Assembly (NCBI GenBank): GCA_934351705.1
Contig: CAKRJK010000106.1
Span: 1 to 5,907, forward strand
Direction: 5' to 3'
Length of the DNA: 5,907 bases
From: an uncultured Lachnospiraceae bacterium
GTDB taxonomy: Bacteria > Bacillota > Clostridia > Lachnospirales > Lachnospiraceae
How positions within the stretch are numbered: the stretch's first letter is position 1; every line of letters starts with the position of its first letter. Under the pieces are notes generated by a model. The model ran no database searches, was not told the DNA's origin, and was given only the letters and a program-made list of their open reading frames with translations. A program made the translations under genes and the position numbers. Of the stretch, positions 1-5,653 are shown piece by piece.

Positions 1-189
1 CGCCTCCTTATTGCTGATAATCTTCTGATAACGCTTAATCTCTTCCGGTGTCTTCATGCGCAGTTCCGTGATCAGCTCATCAATCTCATCTCTGTTCACA
101 ACAATTTTGGAACTGGAAAAATTATGCGGTTTACAGCCATCAATGTAATCTTCAATTTCATCAATAATCTGTTCTATCTTACTACTCAT
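1..189 (-). CDS. Conserved-looking small protein of unknown function, N-terminal part only
   Basis: An open frame starts with ATG at 189-187 and runs for 63 codons off the left edge without a stop. The visible protein begins MSSKIEQIIDEIEDYIDGCK and continues to ...RYQKIISNKEA. It is strongly charged and looks mostly helical, with a helix-breaking middle (CKPHNFSSSKIVVN, about residues 19-32) between two helices rich in E, I and L. No signal peptide, membrane segment or catalytic motif is visible. The start is supported by an AAGGGG ribosome binding site six bases upstream that overlaps the coaD stop codon, so translation is probably coupled to coaD. From memory, Lachnospiraceae often carry a coiled-coil protein of about 150-180 residues after coaD that is loosely annotated as 'ATPase' or V-type ATPase subunit H-like. 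The start and the TPEEIKRYQKIISNKEA stretch fit that group, but no ATPase motif is visible here. The gene call is firm; the function is unknown. Confidence 0.8.
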   Translation of the reverse strand, partial: MSSKIEQIIDEIEDYIDGCKPHNFSSSKIVVNRDEIDELITELRMKTPEEIKRYQKIISNKEA

Positions 190-199
190 GGTTCACCCC

Positions 200-685
200 T
201 TATTTCTTAATATTGTATTTTTGATAAATCCGGTCTACAAATTGTGTCGGTACAAACTTAGTGATGTCGCCTCCGTAGGATGCAAACTCTTTCACAATGG
301 TAGAGCTCAGATATGAATACTCTAAACTGGTTGTCAAAAAGACGGTTTCTATCTCGGTATTCTCGATATGATTCGTCTGTGCTATCTGCAATTCATACTC
401 AAAATCCGTTACTGCCCTCAGACCACGGATTACGATCGTCGCGTCAATTTCACGCATATAATCGACCAAAAGTCCGTCAAAAGACGTAACCTTGACATTT
501 GGCAGATCCTTTGTCAACTCTGATAACATACTAACACGTTCTTCGACTGAAAACAATGACTTTTTTGCACTATTGTTCAATACTCCCACAATTAACTCGT
601 CCACGATTTTCGCCGAACGCAGGATCATGTCCACATGACCGTTCGTAACCGGATCAAAGCTGCCCGGATAAATTGCTCTCTTCAT
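200..685 (-). CDS. coaD: Phosphopantetheine adenylyltransferase CoaD
   Basis: CoaD transfers AMP from ATP to 4'-phosphopantetheine, giving dephospho-CoA, the penultimate step of coenzyme A synthesis in the cytoplasm. The 161-residue protein has the usual family length and the nucleotidyltransferase fold signatures: [12 protein letters not shown] at residues 6-17 with the TxGH nucleotide-binding motif at 14-17, RGLR at 87-90 followed by DFEYELQ, and the C-terminal [11 protein letters not shown] (123-133), equivalent to the ISSTxIR-type motif. The N-terminus [12 protein letters not shown] matches the usual family start. An AGGGG ribosome binding site lies in the last codons of rsmD, five bases separate the two genes, and the next gene follows after ten bases. 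One small oddity is His106 after the conserved Asn105, where Arg or Lys is more usual. No other adenylyltransferase family fits as well. Confidence 0.97.
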   Translation of the reverse strand: MKRAIYPGSFDPVTNGHVDMILRSAKIVDELIVGVLNNSAKKSLFSVEERVSMLSELTKDLPNVKVTSFDGLLVDYMREIDATIVIRGLRAVTDFEYELQIAQTNHIENTEIETVFLTTSLEYSYLSSTIVKEFASYGGDITKFVPTQFVDRIYQKYNIKK

Positions 686-690
686 TTTTG

Positions 691-1254
691 TTATTCCCCT
701 TGTCCTCTTCTGTGTAAAAACAGATGCATATTTGTTTTATATTTTTTTATCTTGTCTGTCGAGTACCCCAACTCGTCAAGATAAGAAAAATCTGTCTTAT
801 CGGATGCCTCCACAATGATCAGGCTGTCCTCATCTATTAATTCGGACTTTGCAAGATAGGTCAGCACCTCTTTTTCTAAAAGACTGTCATACGGCGGATC
901 CATAAACACCACATCAAAATGTTCTCTTCCCTCCAGAGTTCTCAATGCGGATAAGACATCCGTCTTGATCAGGCGGCTCTGCTCTGTGAATTTGGTAAAC
1001 GCAATGTTATCTTCAATACACGCCACCGCCTTTTTGCTTTGCTCCACAAAGACTGCCGATGCTGCTCCCCGGCTGATCGCCTCCAGTCCGATTCCGCCGC
1101 TTCCCGCAAACAAATCCAGAAACCGGCTTCCCGGAACTTCATTCTGTATGACATTAAATAATGTTTCTTTGATACGGTCTGTCGTCGGACGGACATCTAA
1201 GCCCTCCGGTGCTTTGAGCGGCAGACTTCTCGCCGTTCCCGCAATGATTCTCAT
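691..1254 (-). CDS. rsmD: 16S rRNA (guanine(966)-N2)-methyltransferase RsmD
   Basis: RsmD methylates N2 of G966 (E. coli numbering) in 16S rRNA using S-adenosylmethionine, acting on assembled small-subunit particles. The 187-residue protein begins [13 protein letters not shown], as most family members do. It shows the [13 protein letters not shown] block (residues 22-34), the SAM-binding motif [13 protein letters not shown] (47-59) with the acidic motif II residue E71 at the end of the next strand (VFVE), and the N2-guanine catalytic motif DPPY (119-122). The start ATG overlaps the stop of the upstream CinA-domain gene in an ATGA arrangement, with a strong AGGAGG site about six bases upstream, so it can be translated both independently and by coupling. 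It sits directly before coaD, a pairing common in Firmicutes. The C-terminal tail (HRRGQGE) contains the coaD ribosome binding site. Confidence 0.97.
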   Translation of the reverse strand: MRIIAGTARSLPLKAPEGLDVRPTTDRIKETLFNVIQNEVPGSRFLDLFAGSGGIGLEAISRGAASAVFVEQSKKAVACIEDNIAFTKFTEQSRLIKTDVLSALRTLEGREHFDVVFMDPPYDSLLEKEVLTYLAKSELIDEDSLIIVEASDKTDFSYLDELGYSTDKIKKYKTNMHLFLHRRGQGE

Positions 1255-1742
1255 ATCATTTCCTCCTGTGTCATAACCTCTTCTAACAATTCCAACGCCC
1301 GCGTGACTGCCTGCGTGCGAATCTCCATGCGGTCTCCCTTTCCCAAAAAGCGAACCACCTTTATGTGTCCGAGATAGTAGCAGCCGATGTAGACCTCTCC
1401 CACCGGATGTTCTTTGCTGCCTCCGTCCGGTCCTGCCACGCCTGTCGCAGAAAGTGCCGCCATCGTTCCCGCCGCTTTTGCCGCACCGTCCGCCATTGCT
1501 GCCGCCGTCTCCTCGCTCACCACTCCGTAAGTCTGAATGAGGCTTGCCGGAACTCCCAGCAATTTTGTCTTTGCCTCGTCGGAATAGGTGATGTATCCCT
1601 CCTTATAAACCTGCGAAACACCAGATACATTCACCAACGTGGCACCGATCAATCCGCCGGTACACGATTCTGCGGTTGTGATTGTTATCTTTTTATCAAT
1701 TAATTTTGTTACGATACGTTCTTCAATATTATCCGTTTTCAT
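1251..1742 (-). CDS. pncC: CinA C-terminal domain protein, predicted nicotinamide-nucleotide amidohydrolase
   Basis: The 163-residue protein consists only of the CinA C-terminal domain. Family members such as E. coli PncC deamidate nicotinamide mononucleotide to nicotinate mononucleotide, recycling the NMN released by NAD-dependent DNA ligase. Visible signatures are TAESCTGG (23-30), whose serine (26) is the likely nucleophile, GYITYSDEAKTKLLGV (49-64), YGVVSEETAAAMA (72-84), ATGVAGPDGGS (99-109), the HPVGEVYIG strand (112-120) and the closing GDRMEIR (136-142). The N-terminal molybdopterin-binding-like domain of full-length CinA (about 410 residues in all) is absent, and no remnant of it precedes the gene because pgsA ends at its start. 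The start codon forms a one-base TAATG overlap with the pgsA stop, and the upstream sequence has only a weak ribosome binding site (AGAGCAG), which suggests reinitiation after pgsA. The family call is firm; the enzymatic role is inferred from homologues. Confidence 0.92.
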   Translation of the reverse strand: MKTDNIEERIVTKLIDKKITITTAESCTGGLIGATLVNVSGVSQVYKEGYITYSDEAKTKLLGVPASLIQTYGVVSEETAAAMADGAAKAAGTMAALSATGVAGPDGGSKEHPVGEVYIGCYYLGHIKVVRFLGKGDRMEIRTQAVTRALELLEEVMTQEEMI

Positions 1743-2284
1743 TATTTCTGCTCTTTTAATACATCCTTATTCTTTACGATATAATCAAGCAACGAGATGA
1801 TGGTCAGTGCCAACGCAACGTACACAAGTACCGTTGAGAAAATCTGGAAGTACTTATTGTCAAAATTCAAGATCAATGCAATGATCATCAACATCTGGAA
1901 GGTTGTCTTGAACTTGCCCCAGTAGCTTGCCGCAATAACCACACCGTTATCCGATGCCACAAGACGGAAACCGCTGATAATAAATTCTCTTGCAATGATC
2001 ACAATGACGATCCACGCCGCTAACTGCTTTGTCTCCACAAGACAGATCATTGCCGAACATACCAACAGCTTATCTGCCAGCGGGTCCATGAATTTTCCGA
2101 AATTGGTAACCAGATTATACTTTCTTGCGATTTTACCGTCTGCCAAATCTGTCAGACTCGCGATAATAAAGATTGCAACCGCAATATAATTTCCGTATTC
2201 CGGGAAAAACGGTGCCAGCAAGAAAAATACAAAAAACGGAATTAAAATTACACGAAATATTGTTAATTTGTTTGGTAAATTCAT
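1742..2284 (-). CDS. pgsA: CDP-diacylglycerol--glycerol-3-phosphate 3-phosphatidyltransferase PgsA
   Basis: PgsA joins CDP-diacylglycerol and glycerol 3-phosphate to make phosphatidylglycerol phosphate, the committed step to phosphatidylglycerol and cardiolipin, in the cytoplasmic membrane. The 180-residue protein carries the complete CDP-alcohol phosphatidyltransferase motif D-x2-DG-x2-AR-x8-G-x3-D-x3-D: D46, D49, G50, A53, R54, G63, D67 and D71, within LTDLADGKIAR and FGKFMDPLAD. The start MNLPNKLTIFRVILIP is typical for PgsA rather than for phosphatidylserine or cardiolipin synthases. Hydrophobic segments lie roughly at 8-25, 33-48, 73-105 (probably two), 128-141 and 148-168. The start overlaps the rimO stop as ATGA, with an AGGAGA ribosome binding site inside the rimO end; the stop overlaps the next start as TAATG. 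The pgsA-cinA adjacency is shared with Bacillus subtilis. Confidence 0.96.
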   Translation of the reverse strand: MNLPNKLTIFRVILIPFFVFFLLAPFFPEYGNYIAVAIFIIASLTDLADGKIARKYNLVTNFGKFMDPLADKLLVCSAMICLVETKQLAAWIVIVIIAREFIISGFRLVASDNGVVIAASYWGKFKTTFQMLMIIALILNFDNKYFQIFSTVLVYVALALTIISLLDYIVKNKDVLKEQK

Positions 2285-3603
2285 ATTATCTCTCCTATCA
2301 AGTCATACTCATATGCTCCGGTAACCTTGACTTTGACAAAATCACCGCTCATCAGTGTCTCCTGTGTCTCCACGAAAATATATCCGTCAACCCCTGGGGC
2401 ATCCCTGTAAGTCCGTCCCACGTAGGTGTTCTCACCCGAAACCTGACCTTCTATCATGCATTCAAGTTCATTTCCAATCATCTCTTCGTTCAGATCCATG
2501 ATGATCTCTTCCTGCAATTCCATGACTTCTGCCTGCCACTCTTCTTTGATGTTCTCTTCAACCTGATTCTCAAATTCCGCAGCCGGTGTATTTTCTTCCG
2601 GTGAATAAGCAAATGCTCCCAGACGGTCGAATTCCATCTCGTTGATAAAACGCATCACTTCCTCATGCTGCTCTTTTGTCTCTCCCGGAAAGCCGCAGAT
2701 CAAAGTGGTTCGCAATGCAATGTCCGGGATTTCCTCGCGGAGTTTTCGTATGATGTTCTCCAGATCCGCTTTGCTGGTTTTTCGTCCCATACGTTTTAAA
2801 ATCGTATCGTTTGCATGCTGTATCGGCATATCCAGGTAATGACAGACCTTGTCATTTCTTTTGATGGATGCAATCAGATTATCGTCAATCTCCTCCGGAT
2901 AACAATAAAGAATCCGTATCCAGTCCAGATCTTCAATCTTATTCAGTTCATCGAGCAGCTTATGCAGGGATTTTTCTCCGTACAGGTCGATTCCGTAAAG
3001 TGTCGTCTCCTGTGCGACAAGGATCAACTCCCTTACACCTGCCTTCGCCAGTTCTCTTGCCGATGCGATCAGATCTTCCATCGGAACGCTCCGGTAATTG
3101 CCCCTGATCTTTGGAATAATGCAGTAGGTACAGTGTTTGTTGCATCCCTCTGCAATCTTTAAGTAAGCGTAATGTCCGCCGGTTGTCAGGCTTCTCTTGG
3201 TCTGAAAACTCGGAAGTCCCTCCAATGTTTTGAAATTCTCGTAATGTTCTCCTGCCAGCACACGCTCCAGTGCCTCAACAATCGCATCGTAGGAATTGGT
3301 TCCTAAGATTGCATCGACCTGCGGAATCTCCTGCTCGATCTCCTCCTGGTAACGCTGTGCCAGACATCCCGTTACAATCAACGCCTTGCAGCTCCCCGAA
3401 TCCTTGTACTGCGCCATCTCCAAAATAGTATTCACACTCTCTTCTTTGGCGTCGTTGATAAAGCAGCAGGTGTTGATAATGATCACATCCGCCTCGGACT
3501 CATCATCCGTAAAGCTGTGTCCTTCTCCCGCTAACATACCCAGCATATACTCGGTATCGACCAGGTTCTTATCACAGCCCAGTGATATAAATAGAAGCTT
3601 CAT
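2281..3603 (-). CDS. rimO: Ribosomal protein S12 methylthiotransferase RimO
   Basis: RimO is a radical SAM enzyme that adds a methylthio group to a conserved aspartate of ribosomal protein S12 (Asp88 in E. coli). The 440-residue protein has the three domains in order. The N-terminal MTTase domain holds cysteines C10, C46 and C80, expected to bind the auxiliary 4Fe-4S cluster. The radical SAM domain holds C154, C158 and C161 in EGCNKHCTYC. The C-terminal TRAM domain (about 375-440) includes YRDAPGVDGYIFV (399-411). The start MKLLFISLGCDKNLVDTE and the APGVDG-type TRAM favour RimO over its paralogues MiaB and MtaB. An AGGAGG site lies four bases before the ATG (3613-3608). The gene is separated from rpoZ by 56 bases holding a stem-loop, and its stop overlaps the pgsA start. 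All six cluster cysteines are present and the frame is intact. Confidence 0.97.
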   Translation of the reverse strand: MKLLFISLGCDKNLVDTEYMLGMLAGEGHSFTDDESEADVIIINTCCFINDAKEESVNTILEMAQYKDSGSCKALIVTGCLAQRYQEEIEQEIPQVDAILGTNSYDAIVEALERVLAGEHYENFKTLEGLPSFQTKRSLTTGGHYAYLKIAEGCNKHCTYCIIPKIRGNYRSVPMEDLIASARELAKAGVRELILVAQETTLYGIDLYGEKSLHKLLDELNKIEDLDWIRILYCYPEEIDDNLIASIKRNDKVCHYLDMPIQHANDTILKRMGRKTSKADLENIIRKLREEIPDIALRTTLICGFPGETKEQHEEVMRFINEMEFDRLGAFAYSPEENTPAAEFENQVEENIKEEWQAEVMELQEEIIMDLNEEMIGNELECMIEGQVSGENTYVGRTYRDAPGVDGYIFVETQETLMSGDFVKVKVTGAYEYDLIGEII

Positions 3604-3613
3604 AGTTCCTCCT

Positions 3614-3655
3614 AAAAATTCACAAAGGATGCCCTGCTTCTGCGGACATCCTGTG
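3614..3655 (-). terminator. Terminator-like stem-loop between rpoZ and rimO
   Basis: Read on the minus strand, five bases after the rpoZ stop comes a stem with arms CACAGGATGTCC (3655-3644) and GGGCATCCTTTGTG (3634-3621) around a nine-base loop. Twelve pairs form, one of them G-T, with a two-T bulge in the 3' arm. The stem is followed by AATTTTTA and then immediately by the rimO ribosome binding site. The T-run is short and starts two bases after the full stem, so this is a weak terminator at best. It could cause partial read-through or serve as an mRNA processing or stability site. Because rimO and the genes below it have no other visible promoter, full termination is unlikely. The pairing is seen in the sequence; the role is inferred. 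Confidence 0.45.
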
Positions 3656-3659
3656 CAAA

Positions 3660-3950
3660 CTATTCCTCTGTGTATGCCGCCATCTCATCCATGACCAGAT
3701 CTTCTGTCTCTTCCTCTGCGTCGTCACCCATGATTTTTACCTTGCCTTCATAAAGCTCCTGAACAGCGATTGATAACGGTTTCTTTCCTTCTGCATCCTC
3801 TACTAACGGCTCACTTCCCGCAATGATCTGTCTTGCACGTTTGGACGCTGCGATCACGATGGAATAACGGCTGTTTACTACCGGTTCCTCTCCGATTTCC
3901 ACGCCGCTGTTTACTACTTTCATTAAATCTGCATATGATGGATGTATCAT
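3660..3950 (-). CDS. rpoZ: DNA-directed RNA polymerase subunit omega
   Basis: Omega is the small RNA polymerase subunit that helps the beta' subunit fold and join the core enzyme. The 96-residue protein has the Clostridia-type start MIHPSYADLMKVVNS, the conserved core NSRYSIVIAASKRARQI (26-42), and the KPLSIAVQELYEGKVKI helix-strand (57-73). It ends in a very acidic tail (about 75-96, rich in D and E) that is longer than the E. coli core but not unusual for this group. The start is fixed by a strong AAGGAGG site (3965-3959) eight bases upstream, which lies in the last codons of gmk; only three bases separate the gmk stop from this ATG. The gmk-rpoZ pairing is the standard arrangement in Firmicutes and proteobacteria. 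The gene is followed by a stem-loop rather than by coaBC and priA as in B. subtilis. Confidence 0.95.
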   Translation of the reverse strand: MIHPSYADLMKVVNSGVEIGEEPVVNSRYSIVIAASKRARQIIAGSEPLVEDAEGKKPLSIAVQELYEGKVKIMGDDAEEETEDLVMDEMAAYTEE

Positions 3951-3953
3951 GTT

Positions 3954-4595
3954 TTATTCCTCCTTCAAAAATCCTCTTAATTCTTCTCTCATGTGCTGAA
4001 TTGCCGTGTGATTACGGCTGATTCTTGTATGTTCATTGGAAATAATGCTGTGCATTTTTTCTGCACATTCCTCTAAAACATCGTTTACGATCAGATAGTC
4101 ATACGCTTCGATTCCCTCTGCCTCTTCCACAGCACGGGACAGGCGTTTTTCTATTGTTGCCCGGTCTTCTGTTCCTCTTGTGACCAGACGGTTCTTTAAT
4201 TCCTCTGCACAAGGCGGTGTCACAAAAAGCAACAAGGTCTGTGGGAATTTTTCTTTGATTTTGAGTGCTCCTTGTATCTCAATTTCCAGAATGACATCTT
4301 TTCCCGCTTCAAGCTGTTCTTTGACATAGGCTCTCGGTGTTCCGTAATAATTGCCGACATACTCGGCATATTCTACCAGCTCGTCATTTTGAATCATCTG
4401 CTCAAATTCTTCCCGTGATTTAAAAAAGTATTCCACACCGTCTCTCTCGCCCTCTCTCGGCTTTCTGCTGGTTGCCGAAACGGATAACGCATATTTATCC
4501 GGATACCTTTTTAATAGTTCTTTCATCAGTGTTCCTTTTCCCGAACCGGAAAAACCGGAAACAACAATCAATATTCCTCTGTTTTCTAACTTCAT
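3954..4595 (-). CDS. gmk: Guanylate kinase
   Basis: Gmk phosphorylates GMP (and dGMP) to GDP with ATP in the cytoplasm and is a step in GTP supply; in Firmicutes it is a known target of (p)ppGpp. The 213-residue protein (family about 200-210) shows the P-loop SGFSGSGKGT (13-22), the GMP-binding block SATSRKPREGERDGVEYFF (40-58), YYGTPR (83-88), VILEIEIQGA (101-110) and RLVTRGTED (136-144). The frame stays open upstream to 4724, but those 43 codons overlap the end of yloC in another frame. The start at 4595 is preferred because it has an AAGGA ribosome binding site (4607-4603) seven bases upstream and gives the family N-terminus MKLENRGILIVVSG. It lies 16 bases after yloC and three bases before rpoZ. 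Ser43 stands where many homologues have threonine (TTR), a conservative change. Confidence 0.97.
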   Translation of the reverse strand: MKLENRGILIVVSGFSGSGKGTLMKELLKRYPDKYALSVSATSRKPREGERDGVEYFFKSREEFEQMIQNDELVEYAEYVGNYYGTPRAYVKEQLEAGKDVILEIEIQGALKIKEKFPQTLLLFVTPPCAEELKNRLVTRGTEDRATIEKRLSRAVEEAEGIEAYDYLIVNDVLEECAEKMHSIISNEHTRISRNHTAIQHMREELRGFLKEE

Positions 4596-4611
4596 ATTCT
4601 TTTCCTTGTCA

Positions 4612-5490
4612 TTATTCGATATTCTGAATCTGCTCTCTGACTTTCTCAATATCGGTTTTGAGATTGATTCCGGTGTCGGCGATTGCCAGATCATTCGTCT
4701 TAGACAGAATGGTGTTTGCCTCACGGTTCATCTCCTGTGCGATAAAGTCTAATTTTCTTCCGATGCTTCCGCCCTCGTCTAACGCATTCTTGGTTGCCTC
4801 AATATGGCTTCGTAGACGCACGGTCTCCTCATCGACGCAGATTTTATCCGCAAAAATCGTCACCTCTGTCGCAATGCGGTTCTCATCCACTTGCGTATCC
4901 GCCAACAGCTCGTTGACCTTTGCGTGCAGACGTCCCCGGTACTCGGTCAGTATCTCCGGTGAACGCGTTTCGATGTAGTCCACATAAGAAATCATTCCGT
5001 CTAACTTCTCGACTAAATCTTTTCGTAAGTTCTCTCCCTCTGCAATTCTGCTCGCCACAAACTGCTCGCTTGCACTGCGGATGGTCTTTTCTAAAATCGC
5101 CCAGAGTTCTTTCTCATCCACGCTCTGTTCTTCCAGCGTGAAAATCTCCGGGTATCTGGAAAGTTTGCTGACAGTCACGTCATACTCCAGCCCGAAAGTC
5201 TCTGACATCTTTTTCAAATATCGGAGATATTCTCTCGCCGCCTCCTCGTTGTATTTGAGTGAAAAGTTATCCTCGTTGTAATCTTCGTATGTAATAAATA
5301 CATCCACCTTGCCCCGCTGGATATATTCTTTTAACAGATTACGGACAGCACTCTCGAAAAAGCTGATTTTCTTTGGCATCTTAATGTTGATGTCAAGATA
5401 ACGGTGATTGACGGATTTCATCTCCACCGTAAATTTGCGGTTTCCCTCCATGACTTCCGCCCTGCCGAAACCGGTCATACTTTTCATCAT
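4612..5490 (-). CDS. yloC: YicC/YloC family endoribonuclease
   Basis: Members of the YicC/YloC family are endoribonucleases; E. coli YicC has been linked to decay of the small RNA RyhB, while the role of the Gram-positive form is less clear. With a start at 5490 the protein has 292 residues, matching B. subtilis YloC in length. It opens MMKSMTGFGRA, parallel to the family's usual MIKSMTGFGRA. It contains KSVNHRYLDI (25-34) and ADKICVDEETVRLRSHI (214-230), and ends with QEMNREANTILSKTND (252-267) and the VREQIQNIE terminus of the DUF1732 region. The start is set by AGGAGG (5501-5496), five bases before the first ATG and eight before the second (5487), so either may be used. The open frame continues upstream to 5691, but that part crosses the promoter and terminator and is not coding. 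It is the first gene of the array, followed by gmk without the usual remA. Confidence 0.94.
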   Translation of the reverse strand: MMKSMTGFGRAEVMEGNRKFTVEMKSVNHRYLDINIKMPKKISFFESAVRNLLKEYIQRGKVDVFITYEDYNEDNFSLKYNEEAAREYLRYLKKMSETFGLEYDVTVSKLSRYPEIFTLEEQSVDEKELWAILEKTIRSASEQFVASRIAEGENLRKDLVEKLDGMISYVDYIETRSPEILTEYRGRLHAKVNELLADTQVDENRIATEVTIFADKICVDEETVRLRSHIEATKNALDEGGSIGRKLDFIAQEMNREANTILSKTNDLAIADTGINLKTDIEKVREQIQNIE

Positions 5491-5495
5491 AAAAG

Positions 5496-5501
5496 CCTCC
5501 T
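5496..5501 (-). promoter_or_regulatory. Ribosome binding site that decides the yloC start
   Basis: A full AGGAGG lies five bases before the ATG at 5490 and eight before the ATG at 5487. It argues against the longer open frame that reaches 5691, whose upstream ATGs lack such a site and lie in or before the promoter. The leader between the predicted transcription start (about 5556) and the start codon is about 66 bases. Confidence 0.85.
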
Positions 5502-5562
5502 GAATATGTATTGTCTGTGCATATCTCCGCTTTCTACAAATTCCTGTATGCATAGATACTTT

Positions 5563-5591
5563 ATTATAATCCAAAATCCTTTGTTCGTCAA
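5563..5591 (-). promoter_or_regulatory. Sigma-A (housekeeping) promoter of the yloC-gmk-rpoZ-rimO array
   Basis: On the minus strand TTGACG (5591-5586) is followed after exactly 17 bases by TATAAT (5568-5563). This is five of six at -35, six of six at -10, and the optimal spacing. The intervening sequence is AT-rich, and there is no extended -10 TG. Transcription should begin near 5556. The -35 box directly adjoins the T-tract of the upstream gene's terminator. It is the only strong promoter I can see for the genes down to the left edge. No operator-like repeat is evident around it. Confidence 0.85.
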
Positions 5592-5635
5592 ATAAAAGAA
5601 AAAGGAGATGTCGCAAAATATTTTGCAACATCTCC
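5592..5635 (-). terminator. Strong intrinsic terminator of the upstream membrane protein gene
   Basis: On the minus strand the arms GGAGATGT (5635-5628) and ACATCTCC (5611-5604) pair perfectly. After one mismatch (positions 5627 and 5612), the inner arms GCAAA and TTTGC continue the stem to a four-base loop. The stem is followed at once by TTTTTCTTTTAT (5603-5592), a typical U-tract. It begins 18 bases after the stop of the membrane protein gene. On the plus strand no T-run directly follows the stem, so it should act in one direction only. Confidence 0.92.
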
Positions 5636-5653
5636 CATATCATCTGTTTTTTT

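Noticed and set aside
965..1276. 103-codon open frame on the plus strand opposite rsmD
   Set aside because: It lies wholly antisense to well-supported rsmD and the end of the CinA-domain gene, has no ribosome binding site that I can see, and its translation resembles no protein family.
2173..2604. 143-codon plus-strand open frame across the pgsA-rimO junction
   Set aside because: It is antisense to two strongly conserved genes; its hydrophobic, cysteine- and histidine-rich translation is what the complement of such codons gives.
2960..3145. 61-codon minus-strand frame inside rimO
   Set aside because: It overlaps rimO in another frame over the radical SAM domain, which is intact; a shadow frame rich in R and G.
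4596..4724. Longer gmk with 43 extra N-terminal codons
   Set aside because: The extension overlaps the conserved end of yloC out of frame, has no ribosome binding site, and lies before the family-typical start MKLENRGILIVVSG, which has its own AAGGA site.
5604..5635. Near-perfect inverted repeat as a transposon end or operator
   Set aside because: It is a single hairpin followed by a U-tract directly after a stop codon, fully explained as an intrinsic terminator; no target duplication or transposase is nearby.
5604..5653. Use of the large palindrome as a plus-strand terminator as well
   Set aside because: On the plus strand the stem is followed by CATATCATCTG before a T-run, too far for a normal intrinsic terminator, and no plus-strand gene ends there.
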